A stretch of 64,000 bases of DNA from Mycobacteroides sp. LB1 (GCF_013449725.1 NZ_JACCFF010000001.1:930001-994000), one strand, 5' to 3'. Shown: positions 25,092 to 34,872, numbered from the stretch's first letter. The notes: generated by a model not told the origin, from the sequence alone. Made by a program: numbers and translations.

Positions 25092-26510
25092 CTACCAGGG
25101 GTGCGGCTGGAAGTCCTTCAGGAAACAGCCGTACAGATCGACGCCGCGCTCACCCTGAACTATTGGGTCATAGACCCGGGCAGCACCGTCCACGAGATCA
25201 AGCGGTGCCCGGAATCCCTCCTCCGCCAACCGCATCTTGCTGCTGTGCGGACGCTCATCGGTGATCCAGCCGGTATCGACCGCGGTTACCAAGATGCCCT
25301 CGGAAAACAGTTCACCCGCGCTGGTTCTGGTCAGCATGTTCAGCGCGGCCTTGGCCATATTGGTATGTGGATGCCCAGGCCCCTTGTAGCCGCGCGAGAA
25401 GTTGCCCTCCATCGCGGATACGTTCACCACGTACTTGCGGCGAGCGGTTGAGGCACGCAATGCGGGCCGAAGCCGAGACAGCAGAATGAATGGCGCAACG
25501 CTGTTGCACAGTTGCACCTCAAGCAGTTCCAGTGGATCAATCTGATCGACCGTCTGTACCCAACTGTTGGTATCGACGAGATCGGGCAGCAGTCCACCGG
25601 CGTCGACGGCCGTCCCATCGACAATCCGGTCCGGTGCCGCAGAGCCTGCGGTCAATGCCAACGACACCAGCGAGTGCGCGGCGGCCTCAGATCCTTCACC
25701 GAGCGCCAAGGTGTGCGGATGCAATTCACTGGAATCGCCCATCGTCGTAATCGGAAGACGCGCTGCAGCGCCACTGAGCGGAGCCTGTTCGGCATCAACC
25801 AAGGACATGTAGGAGCCGGGGCTCCGACGAACCGTCTGAGCGGCATTGTTGATCAGAATGTCCAACGGTCCCTGTGCGGCGATTTCATCAGCGAAGCGCG
25901 CAACCTGCGCAGGGTCGCGCAGGTCGATCCCGACAATGCTCAGCCGGTCGAGCCAGCCGTCAGCATCCGGCAGCTGCGCGAACCTGCGGGCCGCATCCCG
26001 CGGGAAACGGGTGGTAATGGTGAGACTCGCCCCGTCTCGCAACAACATCAAGGCGATATACATCCCGATCTTGGCGCGGCCACCGGTCAATACGGCCCGG
26101 CGGCCGGTCAGGTCAGCATGCTGCTCGCGCCGGGATCTATTGGCGGGCGCGCAATCCGGACACAGTTGGTGATGGAAAGCATCGATCTCGGTGTATCTGA
26201 CCTTGCAGATATAGCAATGCTGCGGGCGCCGCAGCGTCCCCATGGCGTCACCGGCGCGCAGCGGCAGCCCGGCCGTCTCGTCATCGATCCGGTCGGCCGA
26301 ACCGGTGGCGGTCGCACCGATCACCGCGCGGTCGGCATCCAACTCCGCCTGGCGGGCCTGACGCCGGCGCTGTCTTTTGACGATCTTGAAGAGTTTTGCG
26401 ACTCCGCGTTGCACAGCAATTGAATCGGGATGCTCCGGCGCAAGCTCGGCGGCCTGATCCAGGACACGCCCAAAGATGGCCATATCCGCGGGGTCGATGT
26501 GCTTAGCCAC
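25092..26510 (-). CDS. SDR-like protein with N-terminal Cys4 zinc-knuckle and altered active site
   Basis: 472 residues. The N-terminal 95 residues are charged and helical, followed by CYICK...LCPDC with Cys at 99, 102, 117 and 120, a likely structural zinc site. The SDR domain starts at about 138 with AVLTGGRAKIGMYIALML (TGxxxxIG) and has ILINNAAQT. The substrate-side motif reads HPHTNMAKAALN, so the YxxxK tyrosine is replaced by Thr while the Lys is kept; Ser is present in VNVSAMEGN. It belongs to an atypical SDR group also seen in fungi. Whether it is an active oxidoreductase is uncertain. Confidence 0.75.
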   Translation of the reverse strand: MAKHIDPADMAIFGRVLDQAAELAPEHPDSIAVQRGVAKLFKIVKRQRRRQARQAELDADRAVIGATATGSADRIDDETAGLPLRAGDAMGTLRRPQHCYICKVRYTEIDAFHHQLCPDCAPANRSRREQHADLTGRRAVLTGGRAKIGMYIALMLLRDGASLTITTRFPRDAARRFAQLPDADGWLDRLSIVGIDLRDPAQVARFADEIAAQGPLDILINNAAQTVRRSPGSYMSLVDAEQAPLSGAAARLPITTMGDSSELHPHTLALGEGSEAAAHSLVSLALTAGSAAPDRIVDGTAVDAGGLLPDLVDTNSWVQTVDQIDPLELLEVQLCNSVAPFILLSRLRPALRASTARRKYVVNVSAMEGNFSRGYKGPGHPHTNMAKAALNMLTRTSAGELFSEGILVTAVDTGWITDERPHSSKMRLAEEGFRAPLDLVDGAARVYDPIVQGERGVDLYGCFLKDFQPHPW

Positions 26511-26594
26511 CGACGCAGTGTAGTTAGGCGATAACGACTTCTCGTAATGGCAGATCTGATGAAGCCCACCTGAGTCAAAACCAGTTAATTGACG

Positions 26595-26651
26595 GGTTAA
26601 TCGATCGAGCTAACCGATCCCACCAAGAGCAACAGCACTGCCTAGTAAAAT
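26595..26651 (+). promoter_or_regulatory. leaderless promoter and inverted repeat before the TetR gene
   Basis: TAAAAT (26646-26651) lies seven bases before the ATG at 26659, giving a start at the A of the ATG. Upstream, GGTTA (26595-26599) and TAACC (26611-26615) form an 11-base-spaced inverted repeat in the 148-base divergent spacer, a possible operator for the TetR protein acting on itself and on the SDR gene to the left. Confidence 0.4.
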
Positions 26652-26658
26652 CGGCTAA

Positions 26659-27339
26659 ATGACAGACGACTCCGATGCAGTCCGCCCAAGCGGCTCATCG
26701 CCTCGTCGTCGGCTCAGTCCCGAAGATCGGCGCGCCGAGCTCCTAGATTTTGGTACCCAGTTGTTCGGCGAACGGCACTACGACGACGTCCGCATGGATG
26801 AGGTAGCCGAACAGGCCGGCGTCTCACGGGCGCTGCTGTACCGCTACTTTCCCGACAAACGCGCGTTCTACACCGCGGTTATGCAGGCCGAGTACGACAG
26901 GCTCTACGACGCCACCATCTCACTGGACATGGACCCAACGCTCTCGGGTTTCGAGCGCCTCCGGCGCACTCTCTTGGTGTATCTGCACTATCAGGAGGAG
27001 CATCCGTATGCGCCGGTGACCGTCTTCCGCATGATCGATTCGGCCGATCCCACCGTCGCGGCCATCGAGCAGCAGGAATACGACAAGCAGACCGATCGCA
27101 TCATGGCCGTTGTCGAACATGTCGCGGGCGATCAGCTGACCCCGGATCTTGTCACTATCTTGCGGGTGGTCATCCGGGCATGGCTGACGTTCAACCAGGA
27201 ACTGGCTCGCCAACGTGCCATCAACCCGGATCTCGACGTCGACTGGCTCGCCGATACCTCCGCGCACGCCATGATCGATGCCGTGCGGCGGGTGCCGAAC
27301 ATCCCACAGACAGTGGTAGATCTCATGGGCGCTGATTAG
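26659..27339 (+). CDS. TetR family transcriptional regulator
   Basis: 226-residue TetR protein in the position of Rv3295. Helix-turn-helix: RRAELLDFGTQLFGERHYDD then VRMDEVAEQAGVSRALLYRYF at about 44-64. The C-terminal region contains RRTLLVYLHYQEEHPYAPVTVFR and a late TFNQELARQRAINPDL segment. The first 20 residues are polar. It precedes lhr by 29 bases on the same strand and is divergent from the SDR-like gene; either could be a target. Confidence 0.9.
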   Translation: MTDDSDAVRPSGSSPRRRLSPEDRRAELLDFGTQLFGERHYDDVRMDEVAEQAGVSRALLYRYFPDKRAFYTAVMQAEYDRLYDATISLDMDPTLSGFERLRRTLLVYLHYQEEHPYAPVTVFRMIDSADPTVAAIEQQEYDKQTDRIMAVVEHVAGDQLTPDLVTILRVVIRAWLTFNQELARQRAINPDLDVDWLADTSAHAMIDAVRRVPNIPQTVVDLMGAD

Positions 27340-27368
27340 TTGTCGGGCCTTGTTGGCACGATGACCTG

Positions 27369-30300
27369 ATGAGCAGGGAGTCCAGCCCACTCGCCCGGTT
27401 CTCGGCGCCCACCCGGGAATGGTTCACCGAATCATTCCCGGGTCCTACTCAGGCGCAGTCCGGCGCATGGCAGTCCATCGCCAACGGTGACAACACACTC
27501 GTTGTCGCCCCCACCGGGTCGGGTAAGACCCTCGCGGCGTTTCTGTGGGCCATCGACACCCTGGTCGGCGCCGAGCCCGACCGCCGGGGGACCCGGGTCC
27601 TGTACGTCTCACCACTCAAAGCACTTGCCGTCGACGTCGAGCGGAATTTGCGCGCCCCTCTGGCCGGGATTGCCCGGACCGCCACACGGATGGGCCTGCT
27701 CGAGCCCTCGATCACCATCGGTGTGCGCTCGGGCGACACCCCCGCACAGCGCCGCCGCGCATTGATCTCATCTCCCCCGGACATCCTCATCACCACCCCC
27801 GAGTCGCTGTTCCTCATGCTCACCTCCGCCGCGCGCGAAACCCTCGATACGGTGCGGACTGTCATCGTCGACGAGGTTCACGCGGTAGCCGGTACGAAAC
27901 GCGGTGCGCACCTCGCGCTCTCCCTCGAGCGACTGGACAGTCGACTTTCCCAACCGGCACAACGGATTGGCCTATCGGCGACGGTGAAACCAGCGGGCGA
28001 GGTCGCCCGCTTTCTCTCCGGTCGCGCCCCAGCCACCGTCGTATCACCCGCCAGTCCCAAGACGTTCGACCTGTCGGTCGTGGTGCCGGTTCCGGATATG
28101 AGTGCCCCGGACACCTATCCGGATCCAGAGGCCGCCAATGCAGGTACCAACACCATCTGGCCGCATGTCGAACAACGCATTGTCGACCTCATCGAGGCGC
28201 ACCGATCGAGCATCGTCTTCGCCAATTCGCGCCGCCTCGCCGAGCGGCTCACCGCACGGTTCAACGAGATTCATGCCGAACGCCTCGGGGTGGACCTCAC
28301 CCCGATACCCAATCCCGGAGTGCCCGGAGGGCCACCGGCACACATCATGGGCAGCGGGCAGACCTTTGGTGCCGCCCCTTTGCTGGCGCGCGCTCATCAC
28401 GGCTCGGTGAGCAAGGAACAGCGCGCGGCCATCGAAGATGATCTGAAGACCGGACGTCTCAAATGCGTGGTGGCCACCAGCAGCCTGGAACTCGGAATCG
28501 ACATGGGTGCCCTGGATCTGGTGGTCCAGGTGGAGGCGCCGCCATCGGTCGCCAGCGGACTGCAACGAATCGGCCGGGCAGGCCACCAAGTGGGTGAGGT
28601 ATCCAGGGGCGTTCTCTTCCCGAAGCACCGGACCGATCTCCTGGGCTGTGCGGTCACGGTGCGGCGCATGCTCGATGGCGATATCGAGACTCTGCGGGTG
28701 CCCGCCAACCCGCTCGATATTCTCGCGCAACACACGGTGGCTGCCTGTGCATTGGATCCGTTGGACGTCGAGACGTGGTTCGACGTGGTCAGGCGCAGCG
28801 CCCCCTTCAGCTCCTTGCCGCGCAGTGCGTTTGACGCGGTCCTCGACCTGCTCAGTGGCAAGTATCCGTCCACCGACTTCGCCGAGCTGCGTCCACGTGT
28901 CGTGTACGACAGAGACGAAGGGACACTCACCGGACGGCCCGGAGCGCAACGGCTCGCGGTGACGTCCGGTGGCGCCATTCCCGACCGCGGTCTGTTCACG
29001 GTGTACATGTATGCCGGTGCGGAGGGCGAGAAGCCCTCACGGGTAGGCGAGCTCGACGAGGAGATGGTGTACGAGTCGCGGCCCGGCGACGTGATCTCGC
29101 TGGGTGCCACCAGCTGGCGGATCACCGAGATCACCCATGAACGGGTCATCGTGGTCCCGGCCTTCGGTCAACCCGGCAGGTTGCCCTTCTGGCGTGGCGA
29201 CGCGGTGGGTCGGCCCGCCGAGCTGGGTATTGCGCTGGGACATCTCACAGGAGAACTGGCCGCAGCAGGTGACGCCGAGTTCGAGAAGCGTTGTTCTGCT
29301 ATCGGATTCGACGACTTCGCGATGGGCAACCTGCGCACGCTGCTGAGCGACCAGCTGCAGTCGACCGGTGCTGTCCCCACCGACACCACGCTGATCGTCG
29401 AGAGATTCCGCGATGAGCTCGGCGACTGGCGCATCGTCTTGCATTCCCCCTACGGGCTGCGGGTCAACGGACCGCTGGCCCTCGCGGTCTCCGACCGGCT
29501 CCAGCAGCGCTACGGTATCGGCGAATCACCCACCGCCACCGATGACGGCATCGTCGTGCGCCTTCCCGATACCGATGACAACCCGCCCGGGGCAAGTCTT
29601 TTCGTCTTCGATGCCGCGGAGATCGAGGCGATCGTCACCCGGGAGGTCGGCGGATCGGCGCTGTTCGCCGCACGGTTTCGTGAATGCGCGGCTCGCGCCT
29701 TGCTGCTTCCCCGTCGAAATCCCGGCCGGCGGTCGCCGCTGTGGCAGCAGCGCCAGCGGGCAGCGCAGCTGCTGGATGTGGCGCGCAATCACCCCGACTT
29801 CCCCATAATCCTGGAGGCGTTACGCGAATGCCTGCAGGACGTGTACGACATCGGAACCCTGGTGCGGTTGATGTCCGGTATCGAGCAACGCCGAATCCGG
29901 ATCGTAGAGGTGCAGACCGACACACCCTCCCCATTCGCGGCCGCTCAATTGTTCAGCTACGTCGGCGGATTCATGTACGACGAGGATCGGCCACTGGCGG
30001 AGCGGCGTGCCGCGGCACTCTCGTTGGACACGGGCCTGCTCGCGGAGCTCATGGGACGCGTGGAACTGCGAGAGCTGCTAGACCCGGCGGTCATCGACGC
30101 GACCGAGCGACAGCTCCAGCATCTCGCCGACGACCGGAAGGCGCGCGACGCCGAGGCCCTCGCCGATCTGTTCCGGCTCCTTGGCCCCCTGGCCGCAGCT
30201 GAGGTCAACGCACGCTGCGACGGCGCCGGAACCGACTGGCTGCGTGAACTTGTCACCGCGCGGCGAGTGGTCGAGAGCCGATACGGGGGGCATTCCTGGT

Positions 30301-31898
30301 GGGCCGCCGTCGAGGATGTGGCGCGGTTGCGCGACGCGCTCGGTGTTCCGGTACCTCCAGGTGTCCCCGCAGCCTTCACCGACGCGACCGCGGATCCGCT
30401 CGGTGAGCTGCTGGGCCGATTCGCCAGGACGCACGGTCCGTTCACCACCGGGCAGGCCGCCGAACGCTTCGGCATCGGAGTCCGTGTTGCCGCAGATGTG
30501 CTGGATCGTCTGGCCACCCGCGGCCAGCTGGTACGTGGTGAATTCACCGGCCAATTCAACTCACGCGCCACCGATTCCGAGCAGTGGTGTGATGCGGAGG
30601 TGCTGCGGGTCCTGCGCCGTCGATCGCTCGCCGCATTGCGCGCGCAGGTGGAGCCGGTCAGCACCGCCGCGTTCGCGCGGTTCCTACCCGACTGGCAGTA
30701 TCTCGATGCCAGTTTGCGCGGGACCGACGGCGTCGCCACCGTCATCGATCAACTCGCCGGGGTACCGATTCCCGCATCCGCATGGGAGCCGCTGATACTG
30801 GCGCGCCGAGTGCGCGACTACTCCCCCCGGATGCTCGACGAGCTGCTGGCCTCCGGGGAAGCCGTGTGGTCGGGACATGGCTCGATCACCGCACAGGATG
30901 GGTGGATCGCGTTGCACCCGAGTGGGGTTGCGCCGGCCACTCTCGCCGCTACGGACCCCGTTGTTCTCGACATGGCGCATCGAGCGATCCTGGACGGTCT
31001 CGCCGATGGCGGCGGATACTTCTTCCGCCAGTTCGGCGCGGAGGCATCGCGGGCAGCGTTGTGGGATCTGGTGTGGGCGGGGCTGGTAACGGGAGACACC
31101 TTCGCACCGGTCCGGGCGCTACTGGGTACCAGCACCAAGTCGAGGACCGCGCACCGTAATCGCCGAGCGCCGAGACTGCGCGCCTACACCCCCATCCCCA
31201 CCGCACTGCCGGTCGATCCCGCTGTCGCAGGCAGGTGGTCGCTGCTCCCGGAAAGGCTCGCCGACGGCACCGAACGATCGCATATGCAGGCCGAACTTCT
31301 ACTCGGCAGGTATGGCGTCGTGACCAAGGGCAGTGTCGTCGCCGAAGGAGTCGCGGGTGGGTTCGCCTGGTTGTACAAGGTGTTGTCGACGTTCGAGGAC
31401 AATGGGCGTTGCCGCCGAGGCTATTTCATCGAATCGCTCGGAGGTGCGCAGTTCGCGTCTCCCGCGACCGTCGACAGGCTGCGTGAGTATCTCGACGCCG
31501 TCGACAACGCCCGCAAACCGTATCGGGCAGCAGTATTGGCAGCGACCGATCCGGCCAATCCGTATGGCGCCGCATTGGTGTGGCCGCGGACGGTATCCGA
31601 CTCCGGTCATCGGCCGGGACGGAAGGCGGGGGCGCTCACAGCGCTTGTTGACGGAGATCTGGTTCTCTACATCGAACGTGGCGGCAAGTCGCTACTCAGT
31701 TTCGTGACCGACCCCACGATGCTGCATGCGGCGGCATTGGGCACGATGGAGTTAGTCCGCGAGGGTGGACTCGATGGTCTGGTGATCGAAAGAGTAGATG
31801 GCAGATCGGTCTTCGACATTGGGCACTCACCCGTGATCGAGGCGTTGATCGAGGCCGGCTTCGCACGGACGCCACGAGGATTGAGGTTGCGCCGATGA
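27369..31898 (+). CDS. lhr: ATP-dependent helicase Lhr
   Basis: Large superfamily 2 helicase, 1509 residues as in mycobacterial Lhr (Rv3296), a 3'-to-5' translocase that unwinds RNA:DNA hybrids. Motif I APTGSGKTLAAFLWA near 48, Ia VSPLKALAVDVERNL, motif II VIVDEVHAVAGTKRG near 170 (DEVH), motif III RIGLSATVKP, motif IV HRSSIVFANSRRLAERL, motif V ATSSLELGIDMG and motif VI LQRIGRAGHQ near 400. The long C-terminal half, intact here to the family ending GLRLRR, forms the winged-helix and Lhr-core modules. It is induced with DNA damage genes in M. tuberculosis. The nei gene that follows lhr there is absent here. Confidence 0.95.
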   Translation: MSRESSPLARFSAPTREWFTESFPGPTQAQSGAWQSIANGDNTLVVAPTGSGKTLAAFLWAIDTLVGAEPDRRGTRVLYVSPLKALAVDVERNLRAPLAGIARTATRMGLLEPSITIGVRSGDTPAQRRRALISSPPDILITTPESLFLMLTSAARETLDTVRTVIVDEVHAVAGTKRGAHLALSLERLDSRLSQPAQRIGLSATVKPAGEVARFLSGRAPATVVSPASPKTFDLSVVVPVPDMSAPDTYPDPEAANAGTNTIWPHVEQRIVDLIEAHRSSIVFANSRRLAERLTARFNEIHAERLGVDLTPIPNPGVPGGPPAHIMGSGQTFGAAPLLARAHHGSVSKEQRAAIEDDLKTGRLKCVVATSSLELGIDMGALDLVVQVEAPPSVASGLQRIGRAGHQVGEVSRGVLFPKHRTDLLGCAVTVRRMLDGDIETLRVPANPLDILAQHTVAACALDPLDVETWFDVVRRSAPFSSLPRSAFDAVLDLLSGKYPSTDFAELRPRVVYDRDEGTLTGRPGAQRLAVTSGGAIPDRGLFTVYMYAGAEGEKPSRVGELDEEMVYESRPGDVISLGATSWRITEITHERVIVVPAFGQPGRLPFWRGDAVGRPAELGIALGHLTGELAAAGDAEFEKRCSAIGFDDFAMGNLRTLLSDQLQSTGAVPTDTTLIVERFRDELGDWRIVLHSPYGLRVNGPLALAVSDRLQQRYGIGESPTATDDGIVVRLPDTDDNPPGASLFVFDAAEIEAIVTREVGGSALFAARFRECAARALLLPRRNPGRRSPLWQQRQRAAQLLDVARNHPDFPIILEALRECLQDVYDIGTLVRLMSGIEQRRIRIVEVQTDTPSPFAAAQLFSYVGGFMYDEDRPLAERRAAALSLDTGLLAELMGRVELRELLDPAVIDATERQLQHLADDRKARDAEALADLFRLLGPLAAAEVNARCDGAGTDWLRELVTARRVVESRYGGHSWWAAVEDVARLRDALGVPVPPGVPAAFTDATADPLGELLGRFARTHGPFTTGQAAERFGIGVRVAADVLDRLATRGQLVRGEFTGQFNSRATDSEQWCDAEVLRVLRRRSLAALRAQVEPVSTAAFARFLPDWQYLDASLRGTDGVATVIDQLAGVPIPASAWEPLILARRVRDYSPRMLDELLASGEAVWSGHGSITAQDGWIALHPSGVAPATLAATDPVVLDMAHRAILDGLADGGGYFFRQFGAEASRAALWDLVWAGLVTGDTFAPVRALLGTSTKSRTAHRNRRAPRLRAYTPIPTALPVDPAVAGRWSLLPERLADGTERSHMQAELLLGRYGVVTKGSVVAEGVAGGFAWLYKVLSTFEDNGRCRRGYFIESLGGAQFASPATVDRLREYLDAVDNARKPYRAAVLAATDPANPYGAALVWPRTVSDSGHRPGRKAGALTALVDGDLVLYIERGGKSLLSFVTDPTMLHAAALGTMELVREGGLDGLVIERVDGRSVFDIGHSPVIEALIEAGFARTPRGLRLRR

Positions 31899-31926
31899 GC
31901 GCTTGCACGAAGAGGAAACGGTACAA

Positions 31927-32316
31927 GTGAAGGTGACGCGGTTCGACCACATCGTGATCAACTGCAGCGACGTGGACACAACCGCGGCCTGGTATCAGCG
32001 CGTCCTCGGTATGTCTCGAGAAACGTTTGGGCCTGCGGCGCGTACAGCCTTGGTGTTCGGCAGGCAGAAGATCAACCTGCGGCCCGTAACGGCGACCCAG
32101 GACGAATGGTTCACCGGCCTGGCCGCCGCAGCGGGGTCCGATGACCTCTGTTTCGTGACCGATGCGTCGCCCTCGGAGGTCGTGGACCATCTCATCGCCT
32201 GCGGCATCGAGATCATCGAGGGACCGGTCACCAAGGTCGGTGCACTGGGCGAGATGACATCGCACTACTGCCGCGACCCTGATGGGAATCTCGTCGAGAT
32301 CGCGGTATACCCATGA
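31927..32316 (+). CDS. VOC family (glyoxalase/bleomycin-resistance fold) protein
   Basis: 129-residue vicinal-oxygen-chelate protein: FDHIVINCSDVDTTAAWYQRVLGM at 6-29 with a metal-ligand His, FGRQKINLRP in the middle, and the closing HYCRDPDGNLVEIAVYP whose Glu is the usual last ligand. Single VOC domains act as dimers in glyoxalase, dioxygenase or resistance roles; this sequence does not say which. GAAGAGGAAA about 12 bases before GTG 31927 supports that start over the TTG at 31903. It is 28 bases after lhr and overlaps the next gene by four bases. Confidence 0.82.
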   Translation: MKVTRFDHIVINCSDVDTTAAWYQRVLGMSRETFGPAARTALVFGRQKINLRPVTATQDEWFTGLAAAAGSDDLCFVTDASPSEVVDHLIACGIEIIEGPVTKVGALGEMTSHYCRDPDGNLVEIAVYP

Positions 32317-32915
32317 CCAACAACCACTACCACCATCTCGCCTTCGGCCCGGATGCGATCGAGCGCCAACGCACCAACGGCAGCTACGTGGCCTATGGCA
32401 CGCACCTGGAACGCCCCGACGACGGCCCCGACGACCTGGGACCACGGGAGCTGCGGATGATCGCCGAGGCTACGCAGTTCTGCCTGGGCACCGTGACGCA
32501 GACGGGCTGGCCGTATCTCCAATACCGCAGCGGCCCTCCCGGATTCGTTCGGCATCTCGGCGGCAACACCTTGAGGTTCATCGACCTTCCCGGCAACAAC
32601 CAGTTCGTGACACTCGGAAACCTCGCCGCCGATGACCGGTTGGCGATGTTCTTTGTCGACTACCCGCGCAAGCAGCGCCTCAAGGTGTTCGGCCGTGGCA
32701 GTGTGCATGACGGCGAACGCCGCGAGATCGAAGTGGCGGTGGAGGCATTCGACTGGAATTGCTCCCGCAGCATCATCCCCCGCTACGACCAGCAGTACAT
32801 CTCAGAGCTCGGCAAGGCATATCAGGAACGGGCCGCGGCCAAGGAGGCCGAGCTCACCGCCGAAATCGAGAGGCTTAGAGCTCGAGTCGCCGAGCTAGAA
32901 CAGAACAGCACCTAG
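32313..32915 (+). CDS. pyridoxamine 5'-phosphate oxidase-like (FMN split-barrel) protein with C-terminal coiled coil
   Basis: 200 residues. The split-barrel FMN/F420-binding fold is suggested by FCLGTVTQTGWPYLQYRSGPPGFV near 57-80, LGNLAADDRLAMFFVDYPRKQRLKVFGRG near 100-128 and a conserved RSIIPRYDQQYI near 150. Residues about 165-196 are a charged heptad-like helix (KEAELTAEIERLRARVAELE), a likely coiled coil not part of the fold. The closest general group is the pyridoxamine-oxidase-related flavin proteins; no vitamin B6 role can be assumed. ATGA overlap with the VOC gene implies joint work on one small molecule. Confidence 0.82.
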   Translation: MTNNHYHHLAFGPDAIERQRTNGSYVAYGTHLERPDDGPDDLGPRELRMIAEATQFCLGTVTQTGWPYLQYRSGPPGFVRHLGGNTLRFIDLPGNNQFVTLGNLAADDRLAMFFVDYPRKQRLKVFGRGSVHDGERREIEVAVEAFDWNCSRSIIPRYDQQYISELGKAYQERAAAKEAELTAEIERLRARVAELEQNST

Positions 32916-32950
32916 CCCCATGACAGAGCTCCGCCCATCGGGCACGCGCG

Positions 32951-33925
32951 TCAGGGCCCGGATTCCGGGAGATCCGGCGTCTCCAGCAGCGCCGCGAGAT
33001 ATCCGCTCAAAACCGATCTGATCGAATCATCGATCGCTGTAGCCATACTCGTGCCAACTGCTTCTGTGGCGAGAGTCCGAAACCGGGTAAGGGTGTACGA
33101 AAGGCCGCTGAAATCGGCTTCGCCGGTCGCCAGAGTCTTGATATCAATCCGTGCTAAGTAGTGGTCCGCACCCGCCCGGACCAGAATCTCACTAACCTGT
33201 TGCAGCAATTCAGAGATTCGGGCATGCACATCCAGAATCTCCGGCATGTCGATTCCAAGCCCGCGTGCCTCGTTGAACGCATTAATCAGCTTGGGCCGTA
33301 ACAGATTAACGCTCGAATCTTCGATCTGAACCAGGCCCAGGCGAGCCATCTCATCGAGATTGACCGCCCCTCCGGCAAATTCGACCGCCACCGAGCGGGG
33401 CACGGTTTCCGGTCTCTCGACGGCCCATTGCCCACCCACCAGTGCGGATTCAACGCCCAGAATGTCGGCAATGTTGCCGCCGCGCTCCCAGGCGTCGATC
33501 ATCTCTTTGACGTGTGCGATCTTGTAACCGCGATCCAGCATCGAAACGATAAGTCGCAGGCGGGCCAGGTGGCTATCGTCGTAGATCGCGGATCGCCCGT
33601 CACGGCGGGGCGCATGCAGCAGTCCCCGTTCACGGTAAAGCCGCACGTTCCTGGTGGTGGTGCCGGCGAGACGAGCGAGATCGGCGATGTGGAATTTCTC
33701 TGTCGCCGATTCCGATGCCGACGGCCGCGCCTGCGAATCGAGCAGCTGCGAAACGATCGAATCAACGGCATCGCGGGACAGATTCCGGACGCGGCGCTGC
33801 GCCTTGCGAACGTTCACCAACACCGCAGAGATCGTGTCGGCCCGTTGCCGGGAGCTGGATCCCATCGGCTGGTTGCCAGTCGTCACCGCACTGCGGTCCG
33901 ATATCGAGGCCACATCACACCTCAA
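32951..33925 (-). CDS. MerR family transcriptional regulator
   Basis: 324 residues, unusually long for MerR. The winged helix-turn-helix is in the middle: HIADLARLAGTTTRNVRLYR then ERGLLHAPRRDGRSAIYDDSHLARLRLI at about 78-126. About 75 residues of polar sequence precede it, so the true start may be later (in-frame ATG at codon 21). The long C-terminal region, all helical, is an effector or dimer domain of unknown ligand. It stands left of the SDR / diiron / flavin monooxygenase genes and may regulate them through the GCCA-N8-TGG sites at 35.05-35.10 kb. Confidence 0.83.
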   Translation of the reverse strand: MRCDVASISDRSAVTTGNQPMGSSSRQRADTISAVLVNVRKAQRRVRNLSRDAVDSIVSQLLDSQARPSASESATEKFHIADLARLAGTTTRNVRLYRERGLLHAPRRDGRSAIYDDSHLARLRLIVSMLDRGYKIAHVKEMIDAWERGGNIADILGVESALVGGQWAVERPETVPRSVAVEFAGGAVNLDEMARLGLVQIEDSSVNLLRPKLINAFNEARGLGIDMPEILDVHARISELLQQVSEILVRAGADHYLARIDIKTLATGEADFSGLSYTLTRFRTLATEAVGTSMATAIDDSIRSVLSGYLAALLETPDLPESGP

Positions 33926-33972
33926 ACACTAATCGGTTCCATGGATGGCCAGGCATGACACCGCGCCGACGG

Positions 33973-34872
33973 CTAGTCCCCGGTCGTCGCATCGGCGAGG
34001 TCGCCACGAGCTCCGCTCTCCGCCGGGAGGAGCCGCTGAACCAATCCCAGCGCCCGCATCCACTGAACGGGGAGGTAGCGCTTGAGATACCACCCCAGGA
34101 CGGCATCGGGCTGCGGCATCACATAGAGCTTGCCGCGGTCGTGGGCATCAAGGGTAAGCCGAGCCACTCGCTCGGGCGCAAAGCCGAACCATCCCATCAA
34201 TTTCTGGCCGAACTGCAGGGTGGACACCGGGATTCGACCATCGGCGATCACATTGGTCTTGACCAGCGTCGGACACAGCACGGTGACGGTGACGTCGGTG
34301 CCGACAAACTCAGCCGCCATCGTCTCCGATAACGACATGACTCCCGCCTTGGAGACGTTGTACGCGGCCATCTGCGGAGCCGCGGCAAATCCGGCGGCCG
34401 ATGCAACGTTGATGATTCCGCCACGGCCCGCATCGCGCAGGTTCCTGCCGAACAGTTCGCAGCCGTGTATGACACCGCCGAGGTTGATATCGAGTGTCCA
34501 CTTCCAGTCATCGAGCCCGATATCGCCGACTGATCGACCGCCAATACCAACACCCGCGTTGTTGACGATCAGAGTGGGTGGACCATTGAAAATCAGCTCG
34601 GTATGCAGGGCAAGGTTTTCCATATCGGCACGCTTCCCGACGTCGCACTGTACGGAGTGGGCACGGCGGCCGTAGGTCTGTTCGATGGTTTGGACCGTTT
34701 GCTCCGCACGATCTTTGTCAATGTCGGCACAAACGACATCGCCACCGCGCGCGGCCAACTCCAGGGCGAATGCACGACCGATACCGCTGCCCGCGCCGGT
34801 GACAACGGCTTGCGCCCCGTACGAATTGCCCTGTGCGCGTCTGACACCGCGCAGCGTGCTCAATCCGAACAT
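33973..34872 (-). CDS. short-chain dehydrogenase/reductase
   Basis: Classical SDR of about 299 residues from the ATG at 34872, which has AGGCAGG ahead of it; an in-frame start at 34920 is less likely. Nucleotide loop AVVTGAGSGIGRAFALELAARGG near 22, acidic VCADIDKDRAEQ, NNAGVG near 103, catalytic Ser in INVASAAGFAA and YNVSKAG (YxxxK) near 172. The C-terminal extension from about 215 (GWFGFAPERVARLTLDAHDRGK, WYLKRYLP) is typical of lipid- or sterol-handling SDRs. It is divergent from the diiron/monooxygenase pair and probably part of the same pathway. Confidence 0.9.
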   Translation of the reverse strand: MFGLSTLRGVRRAQGNSYGAQAVVTGAGSGIGRAFALELAARGGDVVCADIDKDRAEQTVQTIEQTYGRRAHSVQCDVGKRADMENLALHTELIFNGPPTLIVNNAGVGIGGRSVGDIGLDDWKWTLDINLGGVIHGCELFGRNLRDAGRGGIINVASAAGFAAAPQMAAYNVSKAGVMSLSETMAAEFVGTDVTVTVLCPTLVKTNVIADGRIPVSTLQFGQKLMGWFGFAPERVARLTLDAHDRGKLYVMPQPDAVLGWYLKRYLPVQWMRALGLVQRLLPAESGARGDLADATTGD

